From NCBI GenBank assembly GCA_903904855.1, contig CAIVEH010000216.1, positions 28,751-92,750 on the forward strand: a stretch of 64,000 bases of DNA, in the 5' to 3' direction. The position numbers and the translations under genes are program-made. Numbering within the stretch: the first letter of the stretch is position 1; every line of letters begins with the position of its first letter. Below the pieces are notes generated by a model, which searched no databases, was not told the origin of the DNA, and saw only the letters and a program-made list of their open reading frames with translations. The stretch is from an uncultured Bacteroidota bacterium (lineage in GTDB: Bacteria > Bacteroidota > Bacteroidia > Chitinophagales > Chitinophagaceae). Below, in pieces: positions 9,385-19,978 of the stretch.

Positions 9385-10062
9385 TTACTTTTTCTTTCTG
9401 AAAAAGTCCTGTAGCTCCCTGCTCATTTGTTCGCCGCGCCTTTTAAGGTCCTGCATTTCCACTTCCACATTGCGGGAGATATCGTGAAAAGTAACCGGGT
9501 TGCCGCTGTTCATATTATACAGTTCATCCCGCGATCTGGCTGCTGGTATCACCATCCATGCAATAATATACGCCAGGAAGCCTATGCCTGCCGAAAGGAA
9601 TAATACCACCATTACCAGCCTGATGATAACCGGGTCTACATCAAAATAGTGAGCCAAACCACTGCACACACCACCTATTACTTTATCGTAAGGGTCGCGC
9701 AGCAGCCGGTCGCTTCTGTAGGGGTTGGTGCGGCCCTGATTTTTCTGGTAACCTGAATTGCCGCTATACTGCTGGCTGCCCTGCGAACTCCCTGATGCCG
9801 GGCCATCGTGCAGGTCGCTGGCAGTGCCCAGGGTGTCAATTACTTTCTGTACATCATTTTTGTCTATGGCTGGTGATCCTCCCTGTAGCCGTATGCTGAA
9901 TAGTTCGGCAATCCGGTTTTCGATATCTTCTATTATCTCCCGGCCATCTTCACCTTTGAACTGGCGCTCCAGTGTATTGATATATTCTTTGAGAATAGTG
10001 TAAGCGTCTTCTTCTATCGGCAAAACGCGGCCGGCTATGTTTATCTGTAGGATACGTTGCAT
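9385..10062 (-). CDS. PspC-domain protein
   Basis: 225 aa. The N-terminal part (about 1-80) is a small domain seen in Bacteroidota PspC-like proteins (LPIEEDAYTILKEYINTLER). A Gly/Ser/Gln-rich linker follows, then the PspC domain (about 115-175: DKVIGGVCSGLAHYFDVDP plus a membrane pair VMVVLFLSAGIGFLAYIIAWMVI). The C-terminal tail (MQDLKRRGEQMSRELQDFFRKKK) is charged and helical. PspC is an inner-membrane component of the phage-shock response in proteobacteria; here the role is inferred to be envelope-stress related. It follows the PadR gene by 11 nt and forms a two-gene operon with it, a recurring arrangement in this phylum. Confidence 0.88.
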   Translation of the reverse strand: MQRILQINIAGRVLPIEEDAYTILKEYINTLERQFKGEDGREIIEDIENRIAELFSIRLQGGSPAIDKNDVQKVIDTLGTASDLHDGPASGSSQGSQQYSGNSGYQKNQGRTNPYRSDRLLRDPYDKVIGGVCSGLAHYFDVDPVIIRLVMVVLFLSAGIGFLAYIIAWMVIPAARSRDELYNMNSGNPVTFHDISRNVEVEMQDLKRRGEQMSRELQDFFRKKK

Positions 10063-10073
10063 ATATTTTGGTT

Positions 10074-10406
10074 TTATAAAGGAACAGTTAAATCGTTTAC
10101 AGCCTTACTTAGTTCATCCCAGGTGGTGCGCAGTTGCTCATAAAAATGTACGCCCTCGGGTGTCAGTGTAAAGTACTTTCTGGGAGGCCCGGATAAGGAT
10201 TCCTCCCAGCGGTAACTTAGGAAGCCTGCATTCTTGAGCCTTGTGAGCAGCGGATAGAGTGTGCCTTCCAGAACAACCAGTTTTGCAGCCTTGAGTTGTT
10301 CCAGAATATCGCTTGGGTAAGCCTCTTTCTGCCGTTGTATAATACCCAGGATACACAGCTCCAGCAAGCCTTTGCGCATTTGTGATTCTGTATTATCTAT
10401 TGCCAT
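10074..10406 (-). CDS. PadR family transcriptional regulator
   Basis: A 110-aa winged-helix repressor of the PadR type: LELCILGIIQRQKEAYPSDILEQL (helices 1-3), LVVLEGTLYPLLTRLKNAG (recognition helix) and the wing YRWEESLSGPPRKYFTLTPEG. The long C-terminal dimer helix is short, as in PadR subfamily s2. It is first in the operon with the PspC gene, so the likely target is its own promoter and expression of the membrane protein. No operator palindrome was picked out with certainty. Confidence 0.9.
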   Translation of the reverse strand: MAIDNTESQMRKGLLELCILGIIQRQKEAYPSDILEQLKAAKLVVLEGTLYPLLTRLKNAGFLSYRWEESLSGPPRKYFTLTPEGVHFYEQLRTTWDELSKAVNDLTVPL

Positions 10407-10628
10407 ATCGCTTCATTTCGACACAAAGGTAGGTAAAAAAAGGTATTATGCAATGCCTAGTACCTTGTTAAAGGATTTGTAAACATATTTATGATATAAA
10501 TCCAACATTCTGACTATAGTTGAATCTGCTCTGTTTTTTATAAAAAAATCTTCGCTTGGTTTTACAATTTCCAGCCGATCATTCAAAAAAATTTATTGCG
10601 CGTGAAAATGTTTTGAGTAAATTTAGGT

Positions 10629-12407
10629 ATGATTCAGCGCCTTTTTGATATTGTTGAACAGAGAAGTAACAATGCACCCGATGCCGTAATGCTTGCTGCC
10701 AAGGAGCAGGGCAACTGGCGCACCTACAGCAGCAGGGAGGTTTGGGAGACTGCCCGAAAACTGGCTGGAGGATTGCTGACATTAGGTATTACCAATGAGA
10801 TACTGGAGCCGGAACCTCAGGAGAAAATTGCAATCATTTCTCCCAACAGACCAGAATGGATGATTACTGACATCGCTGTGCAACTTACCGGTGCAGTATT
10901 AACGCCCATTTACCCCACTATTAGTCCTCAGGAGATAGCCTATGTGCTTGATGAGGCAGGTGTTCAGATATTATTTGTGGCCAATGCCGATATTTATGAG
11001 CGGTTTAAAGATTCGTTCAATAACGTAATCTCGCTCAAAAAAATATACTCTTTCGATGAAGTTCGTGGAGTGCCGAACTGGAGGGAGTTGCTGAATAAAA
11101 ATCTGCAACCGGACGAAACGGTAACTGCCCGTATAAAACCAGAAACACTAGCTACTATTATTTACACCTCAGGCACCACCGGCGACCCCAAGGGAGTAAT
11201 GCTTACCCACAATAACCTTGTGAGCAATATAATGGACTCAATGCCGGCCTTCACTTTTGCACAGGAAAACAGCAGGGCTTTAAGCTTTTTGCCCCTCAAT
11301 CATATTTTTGAGCGCACTGTAACCTATATCTATATTCATTCGGGTGTATCTGTTTATTATGCCGAAAGCATGGATACAATCGGTCCTAATCTTAAAGAGG
11401 TACAACCTCTGGTATTTACAACAGTACCAAGGCTGCTGGAGAAAGTATACGAACGGATTATGAGTACCGCCCTTGAACTTAAAGGTATAAAGCGGGCGCT
11501 TTTTTTCTGGGCACTGGAGCTGGGCAAAAAATATGATAACGCAATAAAAGGGAGTATCTGGTACCGGCTGCAATTGTGGCTAGCTAACCAGATCATATTT
11601 AATAAATGGAGAGCTGCGTTGGGTGGGCAGGTTAAGGCTATAGTAGTAGGTTCAGCCGCCTGCCAGGAGCGGCTGGTAAGGATATTTTCGGCTGCCAATG
11701 TGGTGATAATGGAAGGTTATGGCCTTACTGAAACATCTCCGGTAGTGAGTGTAAACAGGTATGAAAGTGAGAACAGGAGGGCTGGAACTATTGGGCCATT
11801 AATAGATAATGTAGAAGTGAAAATAGCAGAGGATGGAGAGATATTGACCAGGGGGCCAAATGTTACTATAGGTTATTACAAGCATCCTGATCTGACAAAA
11901 GCCGCTTTGGAAGATGGCTGGCTGCATACCGGAGATATTGGCACCTGGGTGGAAGGGCGGTTCCTTAAGATTACAGACCGGAAAAAGGAGATTTTCAAAA
12001 CTTCGGGTGGCAAGTATGTGGCTCCGCAGGTGATTGAAAACAAGATGAAGGAGAGTCCATACATTGAGCAGATGATGGTAATAGGCAATGGCAGAAAATT
12101 TGTAAGCGCGTTGGTTATACCCAGTTTTATTCAAGTCAGAAAATTCCTTGCAGATCACCATCATAAAGTAGTGATACCAGCTAAAAATGCTGACTTAATA
12201 AAGATTCCGGAGGTGCTTGATTTAATGCAGAAGCAACTTGATAAATACAACCCCCATTTCAGCCATCCCGAGCAGGTAAAGAAAATTAAGCTGCTCTCCG
12301 AAGAGTGGACCATTGACAGCGGAGAATTAACACCATCGCTTAAAGTGAAACGAAAAATAATAGAGCATAAATATGCCAGCCAGATAGAGGAAATTTATGC
12401 AGATTAA
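10629..12407 (+). CDS. Long-chain fatty acid-CoA ligase (AMP-forming)
   Basis: A 592-aa member of the ANL superfamily, which activates long-chain fatty acids to acyl-CoA through an acyl-adenylate. The P-loop is IIYTSGTTGDPKGVMLTHNN, the second core motif is GYGLTETSPV, the hinge region is GWLHTGDIG with ITDRKKEIFKTSGGKYVAPQ, and a C-terminal lysine lies in a TPSLKVKRK segment, where long-chain ligases keep the adenylation lysine. The length matches the FadD15/FACL branch. It acts at the cytoplasmic membrane in lipid uptake, phospholipid synthesis or beta-oxidation; no beta-oxidation genes are adjacent. Confidence 0.92.
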   Translation: MIQRLFDIVEQRSNNAPDAVMLAAKEQGNWRTYSSREVWETARKLAGGLLTLGITNEILEPEPQEKIAIISPNRPEWMITDIAVQLTGAVLTPIYPTISPQEIAYVLDEAGVQILFVANADIYERFKDSFNNVISLKKIYSFDEVRGVPNWRELLNKNLQPDETVTARIKPETLATIIYTSGTTGDPKGVMLTHNNLVSNIMDSMPAFTFAQENSRALSFLPLNHIFERTVTYIYIHSGVSVYYAESMDTIGPNLKEVQPLVFTTVPRLLEKVYERIMSTALELKGIKRALFFWALELGKKYDNAIKGSIWYRLQLWLANQIIFNKWRAALGGQVKAIVVGSAACQERLVRIFSAANVVIMEGYGLTETSPVVSVNRYESENRRAGTIGPLIDNVEVKIAEDGEILTRGPNVTIGYYKHPDLTKAALEDGWLHTGDIGTWVEGRFLKITDRKKEIFKTSGGKYVAPQVIENKMKESPYIEQMMVIGNGRKFVSALVIPSFIQVRKFLADHHHKVVIPAKNADLIKIPEVLDLMQKQLDKYNPHFSHPEQVKKIKLLSEEWTIDSGELTPSLKVKRKIIEHKYASQIEEIYAD

Positions 12408-12449
12408 CCAACTGGGAAATAACATAGTATTCAGCCTTAAAAGATGTGT

Positions 12450-12905
12450 TTAAATTTTACCGGCAGCTGAAATGATACTGGATATTATAATCAGCCCATA
12501 CAAGCAAAGCAGAACAATCATCATAATGCCGAAGAATTTGAACATGTTTTTGAGATAAACCAAAGCCTTATTGAAGCTAAGTTTATTATTACTGTTCAAT
12601 GCCTGCTTCATGCATGTGGAGTATTTATAAAGGGCAAATGTTGGGTAAAAATATAAGCCTGCAAAAACAACGTATATCAGCACAAGGCCTGCCGTACCTA
12701 TATATGGAATTGCAGTAGCCATGGATGAATACCGGGACATTACTACACCTAAAATAACCCCAGCTGCTACCATCAGGCCGAGCATCACAAACCCAAGTAT
12801 AGCCAGGAATTTGGTCCAACGCCCCATTTCCATAAGGGTAGATTTTGTTGTTTCATCTACTTCCAGAGTGAAAATTTCCGACTTATTCTGATTAAAATAT
12901 TCCAT
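12450..12905 (-). CDS. DUF5362-like integral membrane protein
   Basis: A 151-aa protein with four predicted membrane helices (FLAILGFVMLGLMVAAGVILGVV, AIPYIGTAGLVLIYVVFAGLYF, and two helices in the C-terminal FFGIMMIVLLCLYGLIIISSII). The N-terminus (TLEVDETTKSTLMEMGRWTKF) matches my memory of the DUF5362 family of Bacteroidota. The function is unknown. It is convergent with the acyl-CoA ligase (42-nt gap). Confidence 0.8.
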   Translation of the reverse strand: MEYFNQNKSEIFTLEVDETTKSTLMEMGRWTKFLAILGFVMLGLMVAAGVILGVVMSRYSSMATAIPYIGTAGLVLIYVVFAGLYFYPTFALYKYSTCMKQALNSNNKLSFNKALVYLKNMFKFFGIMMIVLLCLYGLIIISSIISAAGKI

Positions 12906-13106
12906 GTTATTTAATTCAATTCAAAGCTAAAAAAACTTATGGTTTTACAAGCCAGCAAACCCATTTTTTGGTAAATATAGTTATCATTAACCCGGAAAAT
13001 TTCAGATTGCTGTAAGCAAGGTGAAACATATTATAGTCTAAATGGCTTACCACCTGGGAGAATTCCGATGGATTCTCTCGTATGAGTCAATGTGTTATTT
13101 CAGATA

Positions 13107-13138
13107 TTGCAATTCCATTCTCCAAATTCTTACCTTTG
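13107..13138 (+). promoter_or_regulatory. Promoter of gpmI (TTG ... TACCTTTG)
   Basis: A -33 TTG (13107-13109) and a -7 TACCTTTG (13131-13138), 21 nt apart, match the Bacteroidota primary sigma consensus. The -7 box ends only 4 nt before the ATG at 13143, which implies a leaderless or nearly leaderless mRNA. Confidence 0.75.
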
Positions 13139-13142
13139 CACC

Positions 13143-14675
13143 ATGTCTAAGAAAGCAATGCTCATCATTATGGATGGCTGGGGACATGGTAAAGTACCCG
13201 CTGCCGATGCCATAGCCAATGCGAATGTTCCTTTTGTTAAATCTCTTTATACCAAATATCCCCATTCCGAACTACTGACCTGTGGTGAGGCTGTAGGACT
13301 TCCTGATGGCCAGATGGGAAATTCGGAAGTAGGGCATCTGAATATAGGCGCTGGCCGTATTGTGTACCAGGAACTGGAACGCATCAATGTAGCTGTAAAA
13401 AGCGGTGAACTGGAACGCAGCCCCGTGCTGGAGGCGGCTTTTGATGCTGCTAAAGTTGCAGGCACAACTTTGCATTTTATGGGCCTGGTGAGCGATGGGG
13501 GAGTACACTCCCACATCAACCATATCAAGGAGCTCTGCACCCTGGCCCAAAAACATAATGTGCCCGATGTAGTGGTTCATGCATTCACCGATGGCCGCGA
13601 TTGTGACCCTAAAAGCGGACTGGGTTTTATAAAAGACCTGTCTGCACACGTGCTGCATACCGGCGGCAGGCTGGCAACGGTAACAGGGCGCTTCTATGCC
13701 ATGGATCGCGATAAGCGCTGGGAGCGGGTAAAGATTGCTTACGATGCGCTGACACAGGGTATAGGCGACCGGATTCTGGACCCTATTGAGGCTATAGAGC
13801 GCTCTTATGCCAACGACATAACTGACGAGTTTATTAAACCAATAATTGTTTGTGATATTGAAGGTCATCCTCTTGGTACCATTAAAGATGGAGATGTGGT
13901 GGTTTGTTTTAACTTCCGTACCGACCGTTGCCGGGAGATTACCACTGTTCTTACCCAGCAGGACTTCCCTGAGCAGGAAATGCACACCTACAACCTGCAT
14001 TATTTAACAATGACCGAATACGACAAGAGCTATAAAAATGTTCATGTTCTGTTCGGAAACAAAGACCTGACCAATACGCTAGGTGAGGTGCTGGAGGCCA
14101 ATGGCAAAACCCAGATCCGCATTGCCGAAACTGAAAAATACCCCCATGTTACTTTCTTCTTCTCTGGAGGCAGGGAGCAGCCTTTTAAGGGTGAAAAAAG
14201 GATCATGATACCTTCTCCGCGCACGGTAGCAACCTACGACCTTAAACCGGAGATGAGCGCCTACGAAGTAACTGATGCCATACTGCCGGAAATCAAAGAG
14301 CAAACTGCCGATTTCATCTGCCTCAACTTTGCCAATGCCGACATGGTAGGCCATACCGGCGTTTGGGCTGCAGTAACAAAAGCAGTAGAAACAGTGAATG
14401 ATTGTGTAAGCCGCATTGTACCCGTAGCGCTTGAAAATGGCTATGCTGTTTTCCTTACCGCAGACCATGGCAATGCCGACAATATGATCAATGAAGACGG
14501 TACGCCCAATACACAACATTCATTGAATCCGGTACCACTGTTCCTGATTTCAAATGATTATACAGGAAAACTGAAATACGGTAAGCTGGGAGATCTTGCA
14601 CCTACCATACTTACGTATATGGGTATTAAAATACCGGCTGAGATGACGGGCGATGTTTTGATAGACAGTCTGTAA
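13143..14675 (+). CDS. gpmI: 2,3-bisphosphoglycerate-independent phosphoglycerate mutase
   Basis: 510 aa, the standard length. It interconverts 3- and 2-phosphoglycerate in glycolysis and gluconeogenesis using two metal ions and a phosphoserine intermediate. Visible are the metal site MDGWGHG (Asp11), the nucleophile in GNSEVGHLNIGAGR (Ser61), the substrate segment HAFTDGRDCDPKSG and the second metal cluster FANADMVGHTG with TADHGNADNM. The start is set at MSKKAML because the track's extra 17 residues overlap the promoter. It is a single-gene unit. Confidence 0.96.
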   Translation: MSKKAMLIIMDGWGHGKVPAADAIANANVPFVKSLYTKYPHSELLTCGEAVGLPDGQMGNSEVGHLNIGAGRIVYQELERINVAVKSGELERSPVLEAAFDAAKVAGTTLHFMGLVSDGGVHSHINHIKELCTLAQKHNVPDVVVHAFTDGRDCDPKSGLGFIKDLSAHVLHTGGRLATVTGRFYAMDRDKRWERVKIAYDALTQGIGDRILDPIEAIERSYANDITDEFIKPIIVCDIEGHPLGTIKDGDVVVCFNFRTDRCREITTVLTQQDFPEQEMHTYNLHYLTMTEYDKSYKNVHVLFGNKDLTNTLGEVLEANGKTQIRIAETEKYPHVTFFFSGGREQPFKGEKRIMIPSPRTVATYDLKPEMSAYEVTDAILPEIKEQTADFICLNFANADMVGHTGVWAAVTKAVETVNDCVSRIVPVALENGYAVFLTADHGNADNMINEDGTPNTQHSLNPVPLFLISNDYTGKLKYGKLGDLAPTILTYMGIKIPAEMTGDVLIDSL

Positions 14676-15030
14676 TTAAGGGCTTCTGAAAAATAAAAAG
14701 TCTTTCCTGAAATTCTTTGGGACTTTCGGTGCTTTTTTATCAGGAAGGGTAATATCTGATCCCTGTTACCTGCCGTGCTTTATAGTATAACCCAATTGAG
14801 AAATCCTCAGGTGGGTTATCAGGGCTGTACCTTAAACTGCGATTTGAAAAACTTCTTCTTTTCTGCATAGCACTGCATCTACCTGGAGAATATTACGTCT
14901 TTTTGAATCCAGCGCATAAATCTTTACTATTAAGAAATTGGTGACGAATTGGGTAATACAAGGCCAGGATTTTAAACCTCAAAAAATATCTGGCATGGTA
15001 TTTGCTTTCCCTTAACAAACACCATTTTTT
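14676..15030. other. Intergenic region without a recognised gene
   Basis: About 355 bp between gpmI and the next plus-strand gene. A weak AAAGTC/GACTTT pairing near 14697-14726 followed by TTTTTT at 14732 may act as the gpmI terminator. I see nothing else. Confidence 0.5.
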
Positions 15031-16467
15031 ATGAAAAGACTATCCGTAATCATTCTTGCAATTACATTATGCAATTTTTCAGTACAGGCACAATCATGGA
15101 GCAAGCTGGGAACCGGCACTTCCGGCTTTAATACATTAGGTGCTGGTATATATTCCATATGCTCCGACAATCATAACAACATATATGCGGCTGGTTTTTT
15201 TTCATATCTCAATCCGCACCAGATTGTAAGTAAATGGGATGGCTCATCCTGGAGCAGGCTAGGCGTGGGGAGCGCTATCCTGGATTCAATGGTAGAAATT
15301 GACCAAATCGTAACCGATACCAGTGGCAATGTATACGTGGTGGGGCAGATAAACAACTCTATTACTCAATATGTGGCAAAATGGGATGGCATTACCTGGA
15401 GCAAACTGGGTTCAGGCCCGGATGCACTTAATGCCAACAGTGGTATTGATGCTTTATGCTTCGACCGTTATGGCAATCTATATGCAGGAGGAGCTTTTAC
15501 GGATACCACTTCTGATTCAACACGAGGAACTTATGTGGCTAAATGGAATGGCGCCTCATGGAGTGAATTGGGTACAGGAGTTCATAAACTTAAGGGGAAT
15601 GCTAGTATCATTTCAATATGCACCGACACTTTCGGGAATATTTATGTAGCGGGTAGTTTCACTGATAGCACAACAGCTAATGGAGGTAATCTTTATGTTG
15701 CTAAATGGGATGGGACAAACTGGAGTGAATTGGGTAGTGGTGTTGCCCATCAGATTGGTTACGGAGATTATCAGATCAATTCGATTAAGGCAGATGCTGC
15801 CGGAAATATTTATGCTGCCGGCTATTTTGAACCGGAGCATGTTATGAAATGGAATGGCAGCACATGGAGCATTCTGGGAGCCTCAAGTGATTCAATTTTT
15901 ACTTACCAACGGATAATGAGCATTTGTTTTGATTTGAACGGCAATTTGTATGCCTCGGGAGCTATTCAGGATGCGGCAGGCAAGCGTTTTGTTGCAAGAT
16001 GGAATGGAACTGTGTGGAGCAAATTGGGCATCGGCAGCGATGCATTAAATGCCAATGACGATATAAATTCCCTCTGTTCTGATGGATATGGAAATATTTA
16101 TGCCGGTGGGCAATTTACCGATACCTCCTCCTGGGTACCTTATGATACTTTTTTCTATCATCCTTTTTACGTAGCCAGGTTTACAAACCCATCGTTATCT
16201 GTAGCACCGCTGGCGCCAGTTACTGAAGCTATAATGGTTTATCCTAACCCCACAAATAATTTGCTCAATATCAGGCTGAATAATGATAATAACTACCTGA
16301 TTGGTTCAGAGTATTCATTGGTTGATTGTGCCGACCGGCTGATTAAAACCGGTAGATTGGAAAATGCCCAAACTACTATCGATATGAAAGAGATTACACC
16401 TGGCATATACATTCTCAGATTAGCCGGAAGTAAAGATGCAGCATGTTATAAAATAGTAAGAGAGTAA
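15031..16467 (+). CDS. T9SS-secreted repeat protein (beta-propeller-like)
   Basis: 478 aa. The signal peptide is MKRLSVIILAITLCNFSVQAQ. About seven repeats of roughly 50 residues carry the pattern SICSDNHNNIYAAGFF ... VAKWDGTNWSELGSG, suggesting a blade-type repeat fold. The last about 80 residues are a Por secretion tail (VYPNPTNNLLNIRLNN ... GIYILRL), the type A signal for export through the type IX system and anchoring or release at the cell surface. There is no catalytic motif; the ligand and role are unknown. A strong bidirectional terminator separates it from infB, which runs towards it. Confidence 0.88.
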   Translation: MKRLSVIILAITLCNFSVQAQSWSKLGTGTSGFNTLGAGIYSICSDNHNNIYAAGFFSYLNPHQIVSKWDGSSWSRLGVGSAILDSMVEIDQIVTDTSGNVYVVGQINNSITQYVAKWDGITWSKLGSGPDALNANSGIDALCFDRYGNLYAGGAFTDTTSDSTRGTYVAKWNGASWSELGTGVHKLKGNASIISICTDTFGNIYVAGSFTDSTTANGGNLYVAKWDGTNWSELGSGVAHQIGYGDYQINSIKADAAGNIYAAGYFEPEHVMKWNGSTWSILGASSDSIFTYQRIMSICFDLNGNLYASGAIQDAAGKRFVARWNGTVWSKLGIGSDALNANDDINSLCSDGYGNIYAGGQFTDTSSWVPYDTFFYHPFYVARFTNPSLSVAPLAPVTEAIMVYPNPTNNLLNIRLNNDNNYLIGSEYSLVDCADRLIKTGRLENAQTTIDMKEITPGIYILRLAGSKDAACYKIVRE

Positions 16468-16532
16468 CAACTATCAGTGAATATCGGGAAGAAGGATTAC
16501 CCTATTTCCAAACTGACTTTATAAATCACCTT

Positions 16533-16572
16533 GAAACTAAATGGCCCCGGATTTCCGGGGCCATTTAGTTTC
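16533..16572. terminator. Bidirectional terminator between convergent units
   Basis: A perfect 18-bp stem, GAAACTAAATGGCCCCGG and its complement, with loop ATTT. A/T-rich ends serve both the plus-strand gene (15031) and infB on the minus strand. Confidence 0.85.
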
Positions 16573-16584
16573 AATAATATGTAA

Positions 16585-19500
16585 TTACAGTGTCCGTTTC
16601 ACTTCCACCTCATCGTATCCTTCTATAATATCGCCTGTGCGAATATCGGAATAGTTCTTGATCTGAAGACCGCATTCGTAGCCGGCGTTTACTTCTTTCA
16701 CATCGTCTTTGAAACGCTTGAGTGATGCGAGTTCGCCGTTGTAGACTACAATACCATCGCGGATGATGTTGAGCTTGGTCTGACGGGTCATCTTGCCATC
16801 GAGCACATAACAACCTGCTATGGTACCTACGCCGCTGATCTTGAATACCTCGCGCACTTCGATATTGCATACCGTTCTCTTTTCCACCTTTGGTTCGAGT
16901 AGGCCTTCCATGGCGCTCTTGATCTCTTCGATGGCATCGTATATGATGGAGTAAGTACGAATCTCAATGTTTTCCTGCGTGGCGAGTCGGCCGGCCTGCA
17001 ATGAAGGACGTACCTGGAAGCCGATGATAATGGCATCGGATGCGGTAGCCAGCAATACATCGCTCTCGGTGATCTGGCCCACGCCCTTGTGTACCACATT
17101 GATGGCCACCTCTTCGGTGCTAAGTTTCTGCAGCGAATCGCTGAGTGCTTCAACAGAACCATCAAAGTCACCTTTGATGATAACACCGAGTTCTTTAAAG
17201 TTGCCGAGTGCCAGACGACGGCCAATTTCATCGAGTGTAATATGCTTGCGTGCACGTATACCCTGTTCGCGCATGATCTGTGCACGGTGGTTAGCGAGTT
17301 CTTTAGCTTCGTCTTCGTTTTCGAATACACGGAACTTCTCACCAGCCTGTGGTGCACCATTCAGACCCAATACCTGTACCGGAGCAGATGGACCGGCGCT
17401 GGTAACGCGCTGGCCGCGCTCATTGAACATGGCCTTGATTTTACCGAAGTGCTGTCCGCAGGCAATCATATCGCCCTGTCTGAGTGTACCATTCTGTACC
17501 AGTATTGTACTCTGGTATCCACGGCCCTTATCGAGGGATGCTTCAATGACACTACCTGCAGCAAGTCGGTCGGGGTTGGCTTTGAGTTCGAGCAGTTCGG
17601 CCTCGAGGCCTATTTTCTCCAACAGAATATCAATATTCAGGCCTTTCTTGGCGCTAATTTCCTGGCACTGGAATTTACCACCCCAATCTTCAACCAGTAT
17701 GTTCATATTGGCCAGCTGCTCCTTGATTTTCTCAGGGTTGGAACCTGGTTTATCTATCTTGTTAATTGCGAAGATCATTGGCAGGTTTGCAGCCTGCGCA
17801 TGCGATATCGCTTCTTTGGTTTGTGGCATTATAGCATCATCTGCAGCTACTACTATTACGGCTATGTCGGCCACCTTGGCACCGCGGGCACGCATTGCAG
17901 TAAATGCTTCGTGACCAGGCGTGTCGAGAAAGGTTATCTTCTTGCCTGTAGATGTGGTAACCTGATAAGCACCTATATGCTGGGTGATACCACCGGCCTC
18001 ACCTGCAACCACATTGGCACTGCGCACATAGTCGAGCAGCGATGTTTTACCATGGTCTACGTGACCCATGATGGTAACGATAGGCGCTCTTGGTTTCAGG
18101 TCGGCTTCATCATCAATATCTTCCACCACTTCTTCGGCTTCCTGCTCCAGATTGATGAATTCGACATCGTAGCTGAACTCACTTGCCACAAGTTCTATCA
18201 CCTCCGCGTCGAGGCGCTGGTTGATAGATACCATGATACCGAGGCTCATACATTTGCTGATAACATCGGCAAAGCTCACATTGAGCAGGCTAGCCAGTTC
18301 GCTCACTGATATGAATTCAGTAACCTGTATGAGGTTGGTCTGTTCTGCATTTTCAGCTGCAGCACGCTTGTCGGCCATTTCATCACGCTTGTTACGGCGG
18401 TATTTGGCCTTCAGGTTTTTACTGCGGGTAGAGCCCGTAAGCTTGGCCTGCGTTTCACGAATTTTATCCTGTATTGCTTTTGTATCAATTTCCTGTTGCT
18501 GGGCATTAACCGGCAGTGCAGTGCGTGGTGCGCCCCTGCGGTCGCCGCCGCGATCTCCACCTCTGTCTCCACCTGGCCTGAAATTGCTCCTGTCGCGGTC
18601 GGGTCTCGGACCACCACCTGTGCCAGGGCCAGTATGGCCTGGTGTGGTTTGAGGGCCTGAAGGCCTGCGCTCCCGGTTGTTGAAGTCCGGTCTCGGACCC
18701 CTGTTATCTGTTCGGGGTACTCCACCGCCAGGCTGCTGTGGCCGGTTCGGATCGCCGGGTTTATGTGTTTCCGGCCTTTTCTCAACCGGTATTCGTTTGC
18801 GTTTACGTTTTTCGCGGTTATCAATGCGGTTATCGGGCCGGTTACCGCTTCCAGAAGGCTGGGATACAGGCAATTCAATTCTGCCGATGATCTTAGGCCC
18901 TTCCAGTTTGGGGGCCTTCATTTCAATATGCTCGGGCTTAGCAACAGTATCCTCTTCTGGTTCGTCTTTTACTTGCTGTACTTCAACGGCCCTTGTCTCA
19001 ACCGGTTTTGCCGGAGCAACAGTTTTGGGATTAATTGTTTCGGCAGGCGGCGCTGTTTTTTTAGCAACTGCCTTTTTTTCTGGTTCTGCTTTCTTCGAAG
19101 CGCCTTTTTTGGGCCGCGAAGCAAGGTTCATATCATCCAGATTGATTTTGCCCAGTATATTAGGCCCTTCAATTTTCGGGGCTTTTATTTCGAGATGTTC
19201 AGGTGGTTCAGGAGCAGGTTCCGGCTGTTTTTCAGGAGCGGGGTCGGGTTGCTTTACAGCAACAGCTTCTTTTACCACTTCAGGTACAACAGGACTTTCT
19301 GCAACGGGTTCCGGCTTAACTGTTTTTGTTTCAGGAACAACCGGTGCAGGTGAAGTTTTCACTTCAGGTACCTCTTTTACAACAGGTGGCGGAGTAACAA
19401 CTACCGGCATCTTTACGGTGGTCAAAACTACCTGGGGAATAGCCTCGGCATGCTTCTTAACCGGCTCCTCTTTGGTTTCAATTACTTTAGGTTTCTCCGC

Positions 19501-19827
19501 AACAACCTTTGGTGCAACAACCGGATGGGGTTCATCCTTTTTATCCCGGGCCCCGAAATCGTTATTGTCTTTCGATTTTCTGAGGTTATCCATCAATGAT
19601 CCTTTCGGCAGAGCAATTTCATCGCTCTTGCGTTTGGCCAGTTTATCCTGGGCAAACTCAACCGTGAGGGCATTATACATTTTCTCAGTTAACCTGGTGC
19701 TTGGGTTACTGGAAATCTCAAAGCCTTTATCGGCAAGAAACGTTACGAGCGTATCTCTACCGATATTGAATTCTTTGGCAGCTTCCAGTAACCTGGGTGT
19801 CTTATTAGTTGCTGTTGTTGGTGTCAT
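16585..19827 (-). CDS. infB: Translation initiation factor IF-2
   Basis: 1080 aa. This GTPase brings initiator fMet-tRNA to the 30S subunit. Layout: IF2_N domain (about 10-60, [20 protein letters not shown]), a very long low-complexity linker rich in Pro/Val/Glu/Lys (about 70-330), a basic Arg/Gly stretch with [10 protein letters not shown] (about 400-440), a second IF2_N-like segment (about 505-555), the GTPase G domain (G1 GHVDHGKT at 588-595, G3 DTPGHE, G4 NKID), then beta-barrel domains II and IV. The linker is long, as is usual in Bacteroidota. It is last in the rimP-nusA-infB operon. Large antisense ORFs across it are shadows. Confidence 0.97.
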   Translation of the reverse strand: MTPTTATNKTPRLLEAAKEFNIGRDTLVTFLADKGFEISSNPSTRLTEKMYNALTVEFAQDKLAKRKSDEIALPKGSLMDNLRKSKDNNDFGARDKKDEPHPVVAPKVVAEKPKVIETKEEPVKKHAEAIPQVVLTTVKMPVVVTPPPVVKEVPEVKTSPAPVVPETKTVKPEPVAESPVVPEVVKEAVAVKQPDPAPEKQPEPAPEPPEHLEIKAPKIEGPNILGKINLDDMNLASRPKKGASKKAEPEKKAVAKKTAPPAETINPKTVAPAKPVETRAVEVQQVKDEPEEDTVAKPEHIEMKAPKLEGPKIIGRIELPVSQPSGSGNRPDNRIDNREKRKRKRIPVEKRPETHKPGDPNRPQQPGGGVPRTDNRGPRPDFNNRERRPSGPQTTPGHTGPGTGGGPRPDRDRSNFRPGGDRGGDRGGDRRGAPRTALPVNAQQQEIDTKAIQDKIRETQAKLTGSTRSKNLKAKYRRNKRDEMADKRAAAENAEQTNLIQVTEFISVSELASLLNVSFADVISKCMSLGIMVSINQRLDAEVIELVASEFSYDVEFINLEQEAEEVVEDIDDEADLKPRAPIVTIMGHVDHGKTSLLDYVRSANVVAGEAGGITQHIGAYQVTTSTGKKITFLDTPGHEAFTAMRARGAKVADIAVIVVAADDAIMPQTKEAISHAQAANLPMIFAINKIDKPGSNPEKIKEQLANMNILVEDWGGKFQCQEISAKKGLNIDILLEKIGLEAELLELKANPDRLAAGSVIEASLDKGRGYQSTILVQNGTLRQGDMIACGQHFGKIKAMFNERGQRVTSAGPSAPVQVLGLNGAPQAGEKFRVFENEDEAKELANHRAQIMREQGIRARKHITLDEIGRRLALGNFKELGVIIKGDFDGSVEALSDSLQKLSTEEVAINVVHKGVGQITESDVLLATASDAIIIGFQVRPSLQAGRLATQENIEIRTYSIIYDAIEEIKSAMEGLLEPKVEKRTVCNIEVREVFKISGVGTIAGCYVLDGKMTRQTKLNIIRDGIVVYNGELASLKRFKDDVKEVNAGYECGLQIKNYSDIRTGDIIEGYDEVEVKRTL

Positions 19828-19978
19828 TCTTCTTTATACTTCTTAATATATCCGCCAATGATAACCATTGGCCAGACCTCAATATACAAACCTACACCAT
19901 TTTTTAATATAAAATGGTTCCCCTCCCTACTGTTTCTATGCTATGTTCATCTTAGTTATTTTTTTGTTCAAAACTTGC

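Noticed and set aside
16967-19846. Long plus-strand ORFs (315, 406, 389 and 196 aa) over infB
   Set aside because: They are antisense shadows of the IF-2 gene, whose frame carries full G-domain motifs; their translations show no family features and are rich in Ser/Cys/Leu runs of random antisense type.
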